Assembly: GCF_001895205.1 (NCBI RefSeq)
Contig: NZ_BDJF01000006.1
Location: 135,581 to 199,580, forward strand
From: Vibrio injensis
Lineage (GTDB): Bacteria > Pseudomonadota > Gammaproteobacteria > Enterobacterales > Vibrionaceae
Reading direction: 5' to 3'
Length of the DNA stretch: 64,000 bases
Part shown: in pieces, positions 13,632-24,197 of the stretch
Numbering within the stretch: position 1 is the stretch's first letter
How the letters are laid out: every line of letters starts with the position of its first letter
Position numbers and translations under genes: made by a program
The notes under the pieces: generated by a model
Database searches by the model: none
What the model was told of the DNA's origin: nothing
Seen by the model: the letters and a program-made list of their open reading frames with translations, nothing else

Positions 13632-15122
13632 ATGTCTGACTTGAATATATTCAAGCAACCGAAGTCATTTTATTTGATTTTTTCCATTGAGTTTTGGGAG
13701 CGTTTTGGCTTCTACGGTATGCAAGCGATTTTGACAGTATATATGGTCAAAATCTTAGGCATGAGTGAGTCAGCTTCCTTTGTTTTATTTGGTGCATTCT
13801 CCGCTTTGGTTTACGGATTTGTGGCCGCTGGCGGTTGGATTGGCGATAAGGTCATTGGTACAAAACGCGCTATCACTCTTGGTGCAATTATTTTAATGGT
13901 CGGTTATCTATTATTAGGCTTATCGACAACAGATGGTCACTGGGGAGGGCCTACACTGATTTATATCGCGATGGGATTCATCACTGTCGGTAATGGCTTA
14001 TTTAAAGCTAACCCATCCAGCTTACTCTCTAAGGTTTATGCCGATAACGATCCTCGACTCGATGGTGCCTTTACGATGTACTATATGGCCATCAACCTTG
14101 GATCATTCTTTTCGATGATCATCACTCCAATAGTCGCTGAACGTGCAGGATATGGCATGGCTTTTGGTGTGAGTGCGATTGGTCTAGCGATCACAGTCGT
14201 TAACTTTATGATGTGCTTAAAAATGCTCAAAAAAGTTGGCTCGCCTGCGGATCTCAACCCCGTCAATCGTCGTTCATTGCTGGTGGTTATTCTAGGCTCT
14301 GTAGTCGCAAGCCTTATCTCTAGTTATCTATTACAAAATCTGTTCTTAGCCCATATGATTTTAGTTATAGCTGGCTTAACCATCTTAGGTTGTTATTTTA
14401 AAGAAACCTTTTCCATGACCGGATTAGAGCGTAAAAAAATGCTTGTCGCCTTTGCTCTCATGCTACAAGGAGTGGTCTTTTTTGTGCTCTACTTCCAAAT
14501 GCCGACATCATTAAACTTTTTCGCCATTCATAACGTTAACCCAACGCTACTTGGCTTTAACGTTGAACCAGAACAGTTCCAAGCGCTTAATCCATTTTGG
14601 ATCATGTTAGCAAGTCCGTTATTAGCCATGTTATACGGTAAATTGGGTGAGCGTTTAGCCATGCCATTTAAATTCGCCATTGGTATGGGGCTATGCGCAC
14701 TTTCTTTCTTGGTCCTTTCCTGGTCGACATATTTTGCGAATACTCAAGGGATCATCAGTTCAAACTGGTTAGTGATCAGCTATCTATTCCAATCGATCGG
14801 TGAGTTATTAGTATCAGGGCTTGGCTTGGCAATGGTGGCTCAATTGGTCCCACAACGTATGATGGGATTTGCAATGGGGATGTGGTTTTTAACCTCAGCT
14901 ACCGCTGCGGTTGCTGCTGGATGGGTAGCAAGCTTAACATCCGTCCCTCAACACATTACCACTGCGCAAGAATCACTGGCTATTTATGGTGATGTATTTG
15001 GAAAAATTGGTTATGTGACGGCAGGTATTACCGTCTTAACTTTCTTGATCGCACCAATGCTGAGCAAAATTTGTCAAAGTAGTAGCGAAGAAGTTGAAGC
15101 ACTGACTCCCGTTGAAGCATAA
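13632..15122 (+). CDS. POT/PTR-family proton-dependent oligopeptide transporter
   Basis: This 496-residue inner-membrane carrier imports di- and tripeptides with protons. The family signature ExxER is present in EFWERFGFYG (about residues 20-29), and 12-14 hydrophobic segments follow through to residue 480. The sequence is of the DtpA/DtpB (TppB) type. It is a single gene with an AGGAAGAG ribosome-binding site and a strong bidirectional terminator after it. Exact substrate range and the right dtp letter cannot be decided here. Confidence 0.9.
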   Translation: MSDLNIFKQPKSFYLIFSIEFWERFGFYGMQAILTVYMVKILGMSESASFVLFGAFSALVYGFVAAGGWIGDKVIGTKRAITLGAIILMVGYLLLGLSTTDGHWGGPTLIYIAMGFITVGNGLFKANPSSLLSKVYADNDPRLDGAFTMYYMAINLGSFFSMIITPIVAERAGYGMAFGVSAIGLAITVVNFMMCLKMLKKVGSPADLNPVNRRSLLVVILGSVVASLISSYLLQNLFLAHMILVIAGLTILGCYFKETFSMTGLERKKMLVAFALMLQGVVFFVLYFQMPTSLNFFAIHNVNPTLLGFNVEPEQFQALNPFWIMLASPLLAMLYGKLGERLAMPFKFAIGMGLCALSFLVLSWSTYFANTQGIISSNWLVISYLFQSIGELLVSGLGLAMVAQLVPQRMMGFAMGMWFLTSATAAVAAGWVASLTSVPQHITTAQESLAIYGDVFGKIGYVTAGITVLTFLIAPMLSKICQSSSEEVEALTPVEA

Positions 15123-15165
15123 ACAGGTTGATCTCTACAGCTTCTCTTTACTGTAGCGGTCACCT

Positions 15166-15207
15166 TGATCAAAAAAGCCAAACATCGCCGTTTGGCTTTT
15201 TTGATCA
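15166..15207. terminator. Bidirectional terminator between the peptide transporter and hemH
   Basis: A perfect 18-bp stem with a 6-nt loop carries A and T runs inside both arms (AAAAAAGCC / GGCTTTTTT). It can stop transcription from both convergent genes. Confidence 0.9.
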
Positions 15208-15303
15208 TTTCCCCAGTGTGAGCATTTTTTGAATCAAACAGCCACACTGCTCTAGTTATATTGCTGACCAACAACGGAAACACTCTCCCGCTAGACAACA
15301 GCA

Positions 15304-16275
15304 TTAATAACGGGTCTGGATTAAGTCAACCATCATCTCAATATGTCGATCAGAGTCATTAAGACAAGCAATATAATTAAATGCTTCCCCTCCAGCCTCA
15401 AGAAAAAGATGTTTATTCTCTTCGCTAATTTCTTCCAAGGTTTCCAAACAATCAACCGCAAAAGCTGGGCAAAGAATATCGATTTTTTTTACCCCTTGTG
15501 AAGGTAAAGCCTGCATAGTTTTGTCGGTATAGGGCTGCAACCACTCCTCTTTACCAAACTGCGATTGGTAAGTCATCATGACTTGTTGATCACTCAGACC
15601 TAATTCTTGGGCGAGTAAATGGGTCGTTTGCTGGCAGTGTTGAGGATAAATATCACCATTATCAGCATAACGTTTCGGTATGCCATGATAAGAGCAAATC
15701 AATACATCACCTTGCCCTCTTTCACTCCACGAAGTGCGAACTTTGTCAGCTAACGCACGAATGTATAAGGGGTGGTCATGGTAATCAGTAATAAAATCAA
15801 TCTCGGGTATAACCCTTAGCGTTTTCATTGCTTTGGCTAAACCATCCCACACCGCTGCTGTTGTGGTTGCTGAATATTGTGGATAGAGCGGTAATACTAT
15901 TATTTTTTCAACGCCTTGATCACGTAGTGCTTGTACGCCGCTCAGTAAACTTGGGGTTCCATACGTCATACCTAGCTCAACCGGAACACCAAGACGCTGT
16001 TGAAGTTTCTTTTGTTGTCGCTTTGAATAAACCAACAACGGCGATCCTTCCTCCATCCAAACCGATTGATACAGCTTGGCAACTCGAGGAGAGCGTAACG
16101 GTAAAATAATGCCATGGAGTAATGGACACCATATCCAACGCGTCAAATCAACTACACGCTGATCATGTAAAAACTGACTTAAAAATCGTTTGACGGCTTT
16201 CGGAGTAGGTTCATCTGGCGTACCTAAATTAGCCAGTAGTACACCAAGCTTTTTTTTCGTTTGCATAACTTCCAT
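15304..16275 (-). CDS. hemH: Ferrochelatase
   Basis: The enzyme inserts ferrous iron into protoporphyrin IX, the last step of heme synthesis, at the cytoplasmic face of the membrane. Family motifs are visible: [13 protein letters not shown] at the N-terminus, [17 protein letters not shown] with the active-site His, and [15 protein letters not shown] chose the ATG at 16275 (MEVMQTKK) because GGAA lies 7 nt before it. An ATG at 16266 is possible, and the longer open frame to 16317 lacks support. The product is 323 residues, close to the E. coli length. Confidence 0.95.
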   Translation of the reverse strand: MEVMQTKKKLGVLLANLGTPDEPTPKAVKRFLSQFLHDQRVVDLTRWIWCPLLHGIILPLRSPRVAKLYQSVWMEEGSPLLVYSKRQQKKLQQRLGVPVELGMTYGTPSLLSGVQALRDQGVEKIIVLPLYPQYSATTTAAVWDGLAKAMKTLRVIPEIDFITDYHDHPLYIRALADKVRTSWSERGQGDVLICSYHGIPKRYADNGDIYPQHCQQTTHLLAQELGLSDQQVMMTYQSQFGKEEWLQPYTDKTMQALPSQGVKKIDILCPAFAVDCLETLEEISEENKHLFLEAGGEAFNYIACLNDSDRHIEMMVDLIQTRY

Positions 16276-16325
16276 TGATTTATTCCACACAGAACAGTAA
16301 ATACGTGCCAACAACAAAAAAGTTT

Positions 16326-16353
16326 AAAAAAAGCGACCGCAAAGGTCGCTTTT
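16326..16353 (-). terminator. Terminator of adk
   Basis: A 9-bp stem (AAAGCGACC / GGTCGCTTT) with a 5-nt loop is followed on the minus strand by a seven-T run. It lies about 50 nt beyond the adk stop. Confidence 0.85.
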
Positions 16354-16401
16354 ATGATCAATACGTTAGTTTACCTAAACACATTGCCAACAGGGAGACA
16401 A

Positions 16402-17226
<825 letters not shown>

Positions 17227-17250
17227 CTAAAGAATCACGCCGCTTCACAA

Positions 17251-17282
17251 AGACCAAACTCGCACAATGGCGAGTTTGGTCT
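17251..17282 (-). terminator. Terminator of htpG
   Basis: A perfect 13-bp stem (AGACCAAACTCGC / GCGAGTTTGGTCT) with a 6-nt loop lies 20 nt after the htpG stop. Only TTTG follows on the minus strand, so the T tract is short. Confidence 0.7.
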
Positions 17283-17302
17283 TATCGCTTAAAACAATAG
17301 AG

Positions 17303-19207
17303 TTATGCGTGAGTTAATAACTCATTGACCGCTTTAACATATGGCGTCGGATCTTCCATTGCTCCGCGCTCAGCCAGCATCGCTTGTCCCAATAAAACTT
17401 CAACCCATTGACCAAATGCTTGCTCATCGGCTTCATCAGCCATGCGTTTGACCATGCTATGCTCCGGGTTGATCTCAAAAATATACTTCACTTCCGGCAC
17501 GGCTTGTCCTGCAGCGGCTAATAGTTTGGCCATTTGCGTGCCCATTTCACCATCATCGGTAACTACAACAGCAGGCGTTGAAGCAAGCTTAAACGTGGTA
17601 CGAACGTCTTTCACTCTTGAACCTAAGTAAGTTTTGATACGCTCAACCACTGTTTGAAACTCTTGCTCCGTTTCTTTGTGCTTCTCTTTCTCAGCTTCAT
17701 CGTCAAACTTACTCAAATCCAAACCCGCTTTGGTAATAGATTGGAAAGATTTACCATCAAATTCGGTTAAGTAGTTCATCAGCCACTCATCAATTCGATC
17801 GTACATCAGAATGACTTCAATGCCTTTGGCCTTGAATTGCTCCAAGTGAGGGCTGTTTTTTGCCGCTAGATAGCTATCTGCCGTCAAGTAGTAAATCACC
17901 TCTTGACCTTCTTTCATTCGCTCAACATACGCAGCTAAGCTCACGTTCTGTTGTGCAGAGTCTTCATGAGTTGAGGCAAAACGCAGTAATCCAGCGATTT
18001 TTTCACGATTAGCAAAATCCTCAGCAGGCCCCTCTTTCATCACGAGACCAAACTCTTTCCAAAACGTTTGGTACTTCTCACTGTCGTTCGAGGCAAGACG
18101 CTCAAGCATGGTCAATACACGTTTGGTACAAGCATTGCGTAGCGATTGAGTCACTTTATTATCTTGTAAGATTTCTCGCGAGACGTTGAGCGGTAAATCG
18201 TTAGAGTCAATTAATCCACGAACAAAACGTAGGTACGACGGCATGAACTGCTCAGCATCATCCATGATAAAGACACGTTGTACGTACAATTTCAAACCAT
18301 GTTTATGGTCACGGTTGTACATATCCCAAGGTGCTTTAGCCGGAATATACAGTAAGCTGGTGTAGTCGTTTTTCCCTTCAACTTTGTTATGGCTCCAAGT
18401 CAACGGATCTGCAAAATCGTGGGATACATGCTTATAAAACTCTTGATACTCTTCATCACTGACGTCAGATTTAGAGCGAGTCCATAGGGCTTGAGCCTTG
18501 TTAATTTGCTCCCACTTAACTTCTCCCGTTTCTTTCCCTTCATCATCACGGACCGATGTTTGAATGTAAACTGGAATACCAATATGATCAGAGTATTTAG
18601 AGATAATTTCTCGTAAACGCCACTCAGATAAGAACTCTTTACCCTCGTCACGCATGTGCAAAACAATATCGGTACCGCGCGAAGCTTTTTCTATCGTTTC
18701 AACGGTGTACTCACCTTCTCCTTGTGAGTGCCATTGTACTGCTTGATCAGCCGCCAATCCTGCTGCACGAGTACGTACCGTCACGGCATCGGCAACAATA
18801 AACGCAGAATAGAAACCAACACCAAACTGGCCGATTAATTGTGAATCTTTAGACTGCTCTTGCGACAACTTAGAAAAGAATTCAGCCGTGCCTGATTTCG
18901 CAATCGTACCCAAGTGCTCAATCACATCCTCACGACTCATCCCGATACCATTGTCTGAAATGGTCAACGTATTAGCTTTAGCATCAAACGACAGTTTGAC
19001 GCCTAATTCTGCATCACCTTGATACCAATCAGGATTGGATAACGCTTGGAAGCGCAGTTTATCTGCCGCATCAGAAGCATTAGAAATCAACTCACGTAAA
19101 AAGATCTCTTTGTTGGAGTATAAAGAATGAATCATCAAATGAAGTAATTGCTTTACTTCAGATTGAAAACCACGTGTTTCTTTGTTGTTGGTTGTCGTCT
19201 CGCTCAT
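17303..19207 (-). CDS. htpG: Hsp90-family chaperone HtpG
   Basis: This ATP-dependent cytosolic chaperone acts on late folding intermediates. The Bergerat ATPase fold is at the N-terminus ([14 protein letters not shown], then DNGIGM and [11 protein letters not shown]). The middle domain and C-terminal dimerisation domain follow, for 634 residues in total, the usual length. I chose the ATG at 19207 ([15 protein letters not shown]) because GGAGC lies 6 nt upstream. The extra six codons to 19225 look untranslated. A heat-shock promoter is visible upstream. Confidence 0.97.
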   Translation of the reverse strand: MSETTTNNKETRGFQSEVKQLLHLMIHSLYSNKEIFLRELISNASDAADKLRFQALSNPDWYQGDAELGVKLSFDAKANTLTISDNGIGMSREDVIEHLGTIAKSGTAEFFSKLSQEQSKDSQLIGQFGVGFYSAFIVADAVTVRTRAAGLAADQAVQWHSQGEGEYTVETIEKASRGTDIVLHMRDEGKEFLSEWRLREIISKYSDHIGIPVYIQTSVRDDEGKETGEVKWEQINKAQALWTRSKSDVSDEEYQEFYKHVSHDFADPLTWSHNKVEGKNDYTSLLYIPAKAPWDMYNRDHKHGLKLYVQRVFIMDDAEQFMPSYLRFVRGLIDSNDLPLNVSREILQDNKVTQSLRNACTKRVLTMLERLASNDSEKYQTFWKEFGLVMKEGPAEDFANREKIAGLLRFASTHEDSAQQNVSLAAYVERMKEGQEVIYYLTADSYLAAKNSPHLEQFKAKGIEVILMYDRIDEWLMNYLTEFDGKSFQSITKAGLDLSKFDDEAEKEKHKETEQEFQTVVERIKTYLGSRVKDVRTTFKLASTPAVVVTDDGEMGTQMAKLLAAAGQAVPEVKYIFEINPEHSMVKRMADEADEQAFGQWVEVLLGQAMLAERGAMEDPTPYVKAVNELLTHA

Positions 19208-19280
19208 TTTAGCTCCGTGTATCATATCAAACCCTATCCATCACACTAAAATGGGTAGGAAGAACATAGATTTGCTATTA

Positions 19281-19308
19281 ACATGTGGCTTGGCAATGTA
19301 AATTCAAG
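19281..19308 (-). promoter_or_regulatory. Sigma-32 heat-shock promoter of htpG
   Basis: Read on the minus strand there is CTTGAAT at 19308-19302, a 13-bp spacer, and CCACATGT at 19288-19281. The consensus is CTTGAAA-N11 to N16-CCCCATNT. It lies about 75 bp upstream of the htpG start. The rest of 19208-19607 contains no gene I can support and must also carry the toxR promoter. Confidence 0.7.
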
Positions 19309-19607
19309 GTCAAAAAACATAAAAACACTGTTTTTTGGATTTTTTTTGATTATTCTCTACTGGTTTTAGGTTTCACCACTGCAAAGTTTTGATCAGGTTA
19401 ATGAAAACGCGGTCATCGATAGCACTAAAAACGACTTAATACAGTGGCGTTGCTTCAAAAAGTAACGATAAAAAGCGGTTGTTTCATCGAAGGTGCTCAT
19501 TTTTATAACCATCAATGTGAACGAATAACCTAGAGCTAGGACAGTAAAACACCAAGCGCGAAGAACTTGGCCATTTTGAGTAACAACCATTAAAAAAGAA
19601 GAACTCA

Positions 19608-20470
19608 ATGAGCAATTTAGCTAGCAAATTCATTCTTGCCAATCGGTTTATTTTTGACTCGACATCAAACTTATTGGTCGATCAAACCGGAGAAGAAGAA
19701 ACTCGGCTCGGCAGTAATGAGAGTCGTATTCTCTCTATGTTTGTTCAACATCCTAACCAAATCATTTCTCGTGATGACCTACATAATTATGTGTGGCGAG
19801 AACAAGGCTTTGAAGTCGACGACTCTAGTTTAACTCAAGCCATTTCTACACTGCGAAAAATGCTTAAGGACTCAACAAAACTCCCGTTGTTCATTAAAAC
19901 GGTACCCAAACGTGGTTATCAGTTTATTGCTAGCGTGGAACCCATTCTGCCACTAGAGCCAGTCACCACAGCTCCCGATGCAATCTCAGACAATAACGCG
20001 ATCCAACAAGATGAGAGCACAGTTTCAGGGGCGATGAATACTAATATCACCAGCAAATCTAACGATACCTTTATCAGCCCTAAAGAGGCCGCTTCGGCTA
20101 AACGCTTATCCGATCTTCGCTCACTGGCGATGTTAGTGTGTGCTGTCTTATTACCCATTATGGTACTGTTTTTTAGCTCGCCGTCTTCTTCACAATTTCG
20201 CCAGCTAGCGGTCGTCAATAATGTCGTGATCAGCGCGCCGATCAATCCAATCATCCCGATCTAAGTACGTGGCTGCCACTGATTAAATCGTGCATCCAAA
20301 AGCATCACTCGATGCGCTCTGATGATACGATCCTGAAAGAAGTGATCGCGACAGGTGGTGATAATGGTCAACTGATCTTGAACTATATTCATTTACCTCA
20401 ATTTTCTGGGGAAAATATTACTTTGCGGATTTTTGCTAACCCAGATGACACCGATAAAGTGTGCCAGTAA
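19608..20470 (+). pseudogene. toxR: Transmembrane regulator ToxR, frameshifted before the periplasmic domain
   Basis: ToxR is an inner-membrane transcription factor of vibrios that controls outer-membrane porins and virulence genes. The first frame (19608-20264) encodes the OmpR-type winged helix (about residues 10-110, with WREQGFEVDDSSLTQ and TVPKRGYQF), a linker, and a membrane segment at residues 173-189. It stops at residue 218. The rest of the periplasmic domain continues in another frame from HPDLSTWLP to a stop at 20468-20470, including both Cys residues (SCIQK and KVCQ). A perfect duplication of CAATC at 20243-20252 causes the shift, and removing one copy restores a 285-residue ToxR. 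toxS follows after 9 bp. It could be a pseudogene, a variable allele or an assembly error. Confidence 0.85.
20243..20252 (+). repeat. 5-bp tandem duplication CAATC-CAATC in toxR
   Basis: Two adjacent perfect copies of CAATC sit exactly where the toxR frame breaks. Removing one copy gives ...APINHPDLSTW, which matches the NHPDLS segment conserved in other ToxR proteins. The lesion is therefore most simply a slipped-strand duplication. Confidence 0.85.
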
Positions 20471-20479
20471 GGAACAACG

Positions 20480-21010
20480 ATGACGAAACAAATCTCTGCA
20501 TTTTTATTGCTTATCTCAACGGTTGTCAGTAGTTGGATCTATTGGACGAATGAGACGAAATTAGACAATGTATTGATGTCACGTGAGTGGCAATCAAGAA
20601 TGATTACTTTAATCGAAACCACTCAACCCAATAACGCAGTGGGGCCTCTGCATCGCGTTGACGTTTCTTCAAACGTAAAATATCTGCCAAATGGCACTTA
20701 CTTACGGGTTTCGAGAGTCAAGTTATACTCTATTGAGCCTTCATCAGCCGACCGCCCTGATAACATTATTAATATCTCTGAGTCTGGAGAATGGAGCATC
20801 AGTGATAACTACCTTCTCGTTTCACCGACAGAATTTAAAGATATCTCATCCTCTTACAGTAAAGATTTTACGCCCAAGCAGCTGCAGTTAATCACTCAAC
20901 TGTTTAAGATGGACGCTCAACAGAGCCGCAGGATTGATATTATTAATAAGAAAACCTTACTACTCACCAGTTTGAATCATGGTTCAACGGTATTGTTTGG
21001 TAATGGGTAG
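20480..21010 (+). CDS. toxS: ToxS, periplasmic partner of ToxR
   Basis: This 176-residue inner-membrane protein has one N-terminal membrane anchor (about residues 5-22) and a periplasmic domain. In vibrios ToxS stabilises the ToxR periplasmic domain and helps bile sensing. The N-terminus (SWIYWTNETKLDNVLMSREWQS) is characteristic. It lies 9 bp after the toxR stop with an AAGGAAC ribosome-binding site, so the two are co-transcribed. It is intact although its partner is frameshifted here. Confidence 0.92.
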   Translation: MTKQISAFLLLISTVVSSWIYWTNETKLDNVLMSREWQSRMITLIETTQPNNAVGPLHRVDVSSNVKYLPNGTYLRVSRVKLYSIEPSSADRPDNIINISESGEWSISDNYLLVSPTEFKDISSSYSKDFTPKQLQLITQLFKMDAQQSRRIDIINKKTLLLTSLNHGSTVLFGNG

Positions 21011-21037
21011 CGATCATTTTTACATCATGAGTTATTA

Positions 21038-21313
21038 ATGAACAAAGCAAAAATTGATATTTATTATTGTCGACAATGCCAATGGATGCTGAGAGCTTCT
21101 TGGTTGAGCCAAGAGCTGTTACAGACGTTTAGTGAAGAAATTGAAATGGTCTCTTTACACCCAGATACTGGTGGACGTTTTGAGATATTTTGTAACCAAC
21201 ACTCAATTTGGGAGCGAAAAAGAGATGATGGCTTCCCTGAAGCAAAAATATTAAAGCAACGAGTCAGAGATATTATCGATCCACAACGCGATTTAGGTCA
21301 TGTTGATCGCTAA
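21038..21313 (+). CDS. SelT/SelW/SelH (Rdx) family protein
   Basis: This 91-residue protein starts with a beta strand followed by a CxxC redox motif (YCRQC, residues 11-15) and contains a GGRFEIF segment. Both features are typical of Rdx proteins, the thioredoxin-like family related to selenoprotein W. Here both positions are Cys, not selenocysteine. It lies 27 bp after toxS and may be co-transcribed. The substrate of this family in bacteria is unknown. Confidence 0.85.
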   Translation: MNKAKIDIYYCRQCQWMLRASWLSQELLQTFSEEIEMVSLHPDTGGRFEIFCNQHSIWERKRDDGFPEAKILKQRVRDIIDPQRDLGHVDR

Positions 21314-21333
21314 CGAATAGCGCTCAACATGAC
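21297..21333. terminator. Inverted repeat between the Rdx gene and yfcE
   Basis: GTCATGTTGA pairs perfectly with TCAACATGAC, and the inner TCGCTA / TAGCGC nearly pair. The left arm includes the last codons of the Rdx gene. The genes converge here, so this may be a shared end signal, but there is no T tract. Confidence 0.4.
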
Positions 21334-21345
21334 TTAGAAAAAATA

Positions 21346-21897
21346 TTACTGTGAAAGATCAAGCGATGCTAAGATTTCTCCATCAAAGGCATGGATGGTG
21401 AAACGAAAGCCATCTAAAACAGCAAAACTGGCGACTCCATGGTCGCGAGGAAAAGTCACCGAACCGGGATTCAATAGGTAATATTCATCACACCGCTCGG
21501 CTCGTATGATATGAGTATGCCCGTGTATAAGGGCATCTCCCCGCGATAAAGGTGGCAGATGGCTATCGTTATAAAGATGGCCATGTGTTAAAAATAATCG
21601 CTGCCCTGAAGGTAAGAGTACCCACGCAAAGTCACTCATGATTGGAAAATCCAATAACATTTGATCCACTTCGCTATCGCAATTCCCCCGCACTGCAATA
21701 ATTTGTTTGGCGTAGTCATTTAATTTTTCGGCGACAGCGGTTGGGTTATACCCTTCAGGAATCGGGTTTCTTGGGCCGTGATTCAATAAATCACCCAATA
21801 ATACCAATGTATTAGCTCCAGACTGGATAAACTGCTGCAACATTTTTTCGGTCGCAGGTAAAGCGCCATGCAAGTCAGAAGCAAAGAACAGTTTCAT
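21346..21897 (-). CDS. yfcE: YfcE-family metallophosphodiesterase
   Basis: This calcineurin-like phosphoesterase carries all the metal-ligand blocks in order: SDLHG, GDLLNHG, GNCD, LTHGH and HGHTH. E. coli YfcE cleaves artificial phosphodiesters and its natural substrate is uncertain. I placed the start at the ATG at 21897 (MKLFFASDLHG), 5 nt after a GGAGG. The ATG immediately upstream and the frame to 21912 are alternatives. The product is 183 residues. Confidence 0.92.
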   Translation of the reverse strand: MKLFFASDLHGALPATEKMLQQFIQSGANTLVLLGDLLNHGPRNPIPEGYNPTAVAEKLNDYAKQIIAVRGNCDSEVDQMLLDFPIMSDFAWVLLPSGQRLFLTHGHLYNDSHLPPLSRGDALIHGHTHIIRAERCDEYYLLNPGSVTFPRDHGVASFAVLDGFRFTIHAFDGEILASLDLSQ

Positions 21898-22181
21898 CAT
21901 CTCCTCCCCCATCTAAAATTAGATCGTGGACGACGATAAACAGACCACGATAAATCAATATTGTCTCGTAAAATGTCAACGACCTATTGGGTTTATAAAA
22001 AATGTGATTGTACGTTTTTTCATGGTCTACGTCATCGGGAGCAATCGTTATCATCATGAATAGTGACAATATTTCCTCGAAGGCTCTGCTGGATAAGAGA
22101 AAAACTTGAACACTAAGAGAGATACACATAAGCTGGTTAAGCGTTTGTTTGCTTAATACATTACCGATGCAAGGAGGCAAA

Positions 22182-23093
22182 ATGAACATATTTATCACTG
22201 GTGGAACGGGCTTAATTGGTCGCGAGTTGATCAAACAATTAATCACTCATGATATCGTCATCCTCACACGAGATATCACTAAAGCACAACGGCAACTTGC
22301 CCATGCTAACACTAAAATCTCGTTCATTAGTGATATTAATCAATGGCATGATCTTAATCACTTCGATGCGGTGATTAATTTAGCAGGGGAACCGATTGCC
22401 GATAAACGATGGACCGCCAAACAAAAACAACGCATTTGCCAAAGCCGCTGGCAATTAACTGAGCAGTTGGTTGAATTGATCCACGCGAGTACCACTCCGC
22501 CAAAAATTTTTCTGAGTGGCTCTGCGGTAGGGTATTATGGCGATCAGCAAGATCATCCCTTCGATGAGAGTTTACAAGTACAAAACCAGCAATTTTCCCA
22601 TCATGTTTGTGCCGTTTGGGAACAAACAGCGATGCGAGCCCAATCATCAAGAACACGTGTTTGTTTAATGCGGACAGGTATTGTCTTATCGCCAGAAGGA
22701 GGAGCATTAAAAAAAATGCTTCCTCCCTATCGGTTAGGATTAGGAGGGCCGATTGGCTGCGGTACCCAGTATATGCCATGGATCCACATTAGTGATATGG
22801 TAAGAGCGATCGTCTTTCTGTTGGAAACCGAACATGCTCAAGGCGCTTTCAATATGTGTGCTCCGCATCCAGTCACTAACGCTTTGTTTAGCCAAACTCT
22901 CGCTGCAAGCATCCGAAAGCCTCATTTTTTAACCACACCACGCTGGGCGATACAACTGTTGCTTGGTGAAGCAAGCGAGTTACTCTTTGATAGCTTACGC
23001 GCCAAACCGAAAAAACTGACAGAGTTAGGCTTCCAGTTTAACTTTTCACGAATTGAACCAGCATTAAAACACCTTCTACCCTATCACCATTAA
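22182..23093 (+). CDS. yfcH: TIGR01777-type NAD(P)-binding epimerase, YfcH-like
   Basis: This atypical short-chain dehydrogenase starts with the nucleotide-binding GGTGLIGREL segment. VINLAGEPIADKRWT and the SGSAVGYYG active-site region are typical of the YfcH/SulA-like subgroup, and a C-terminal DUF1731-like stretch ends the protein. AAGGAGG lies 6 nt before the ATG at 22182, which is preferred over the upstream ATG at 22149. The product is 303 residues. Its substrate is unknown. Confidence 0.9.
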   Translation: MNIFITGGTGLIGRELIKQLITHDIVILTRDITKAQRQLAHANTKISFISDINQWHDLNHFDAVINLAGEPIADKRWTAKQKQRICQSRWQLTEQLVELIHASTTPPKIFLSGSAVGYYGDQQDHPFDESLQVQNQQFSHHVCAVWEQTAMRAQSSRTRVCLMRTGIVLSPEGGALKKMLPPYRLGLGGPIGCGTQYMPWIHISDMVRAIVFLLETEHAQGAFNMCAPHPVTNALFSQTLAASIRKPHFLTTPRWAIQLLLGEASELLFDSLRAKPKKLTELGFQFNFSRIEPALKHLLPYHH

Positions 23094-23104
23094 TTGGAAC
23101 CGTT

Positions 23105-23932
23105 ATGACTCGCTCAATACTTATTACAGGTTGTTCAACTGGCATTGGCTATATGGCGGCTCTAGCGCTGAAACAACGTGGCTATGATGTTATTGCCTCT
23201 TGTCGACATATCGATGATGTCGAACGCCTACAGCAAGAGGGCTTCACGTGTATTCAGTTGGATCTCAGTGATGAACAGAGTATTCATCAGGGAGTAAAAG
23301 CAGCACTCGAACTTTCAAACCATCAACTGTACGCCCTCTTTAATAATGGCGCTTATGGTCAACCTGGCGCGCTAGAAGACCTATCAACTGCGGCATTACG
23401 AGCTCAATTTGAAACTAATTTTTTTGGCTGGCATACGTTAACGACTTTATTACTTCCCCACTTTCGTCAACAAGGCTATGGGCGAATTATTCAAAATAGC
23501 TCTATTTTAGGCTTTACTGCAATGAAATATCGTGGCGCTTACAATGCCTCTAAATTTGCCATTGAAGGATGGACAGATACCTTGCGTTTAGAACTCCAAG
23601 CGAGCAATATTCATATTAGTCTACTTGAACCAGGCCCCATTAATACTGAGTTTCGCGCTAATGCATTAACCGCTTTTAAACGTTGGATCAATATTGAGCA
23701 TTCTCTTCACCACCAAGCTTATCAAGCCCAATTGTCTCGCTTAGAGAATAGTCAATCAAATCATCCTTTTGCTCTGCCTGCAGAAGCCTGTTTAGCGCCA
23801 ATATTGCATGCTTTAGAAGCCAAACAACCTAAAATTCGCTACCGAGTGACCTTACCAACCAAGGTATTTGCGCTATTAAAAAGACTCTTACCCAGCCGAA
23901 TATTAGATAAACTGCTACTCAAAGCCGCTTAG
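23105..23932 (+). CDS. Short-chain dehydrogenase/reductase
   Basis: This classical SDR has 275 residues. It has the cofactor motif GCSTGIG near residue 10, the NNGAYG block in place of NNAG, an active-site Ser in QNSSILG, and the YxxxK pair in YNASK. The Lys residues and length fit NADP-dependent retinol-dehydrogenase-like SDRs (YbbO/YdfG neighbours). It starts 11 bp after yfcH and is probably in the same transcript. The substrate is unknown. Confidence 0.88.
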   Translation: MTRSILITGCSTGIGYMAALALKQRGYDVIASCRHIDDVERLQQEGFTCIQLDLSDEQSIHQGVKAALELSNHQLYALFNNGAYGQPGALEDLSTAALRAQFETNFFGWHTLTTLLLPHFRQQGYGRIIQNSSILGFTAMKYRGAYNASKFAIEGWTDTLRLELQASNIHISLLEPGPINTEFRANALTAFKRWINIEHSLHHQAYQAQLSRLENSQSNHPFALPAEACLAPILHALEAKQPKIRYRVTLPTKVFALLKRLLPSRILDKLLLKAA

Positions 23933-24100
23933 CTGTCATTTATTCGTCATATTGATTTGTCATACTGAACATGTTCAGGAGATATCCAAAATAAGATATC
24001 AATAACGGTATCACACCGCCTACTGAGCACCTCCTTCTAAACATATTCTGAATGATGGATTGATATTCTCTGCAATCATCATTTAGGAAAGGCATTGAGT

Positions 24101-24175
24101 ATGACCCAAATGACATTAAATCAATGGAATTGGCTCGGTGTCATGATTGTTTTGGCACTGCTAATTCTTTTTTAA
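24101..24175 (+). CDS. Possible 24-residue single-pass membrane peptide
   Basis: The ATG at 24101 opens a 24-codon frame ending at 24175. AGGAAAGG lies about 8 nt upstream. The peptide has a short polar N-terminus (MTQMTLNQWNW) and then an almost uniformly hydrophobic C-terminal half (LGVMIVLALLILF), enough for one membrane segment. A strong terminator lies 23 nt after the stop, so this looks like an independent short transcript between the SDR gene and ybbN. I recognise no family. It could instead be part of a small RNA. Confidence 0.5.
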   Translation: MTQMTLNQWNWLGVMIVLALLILF

Positions 24176-24197
24176 CACCTTTGCTTGCTGTTTTGAC

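Noticed and set aside
19393-19608. Minus-strand 71-codon frame between htpG and toxR
   Set aside because: It overlaps the toxR start, has no ribosome-binding site and covers the region where both divergent promoters must lie.
22375-22779. 134-codon minus-strand frame opposite yfcH
   Set aside because: yfcH on the plus strand has clear SDR motifs and a ribosome-binding site; the opposite frame has neither.
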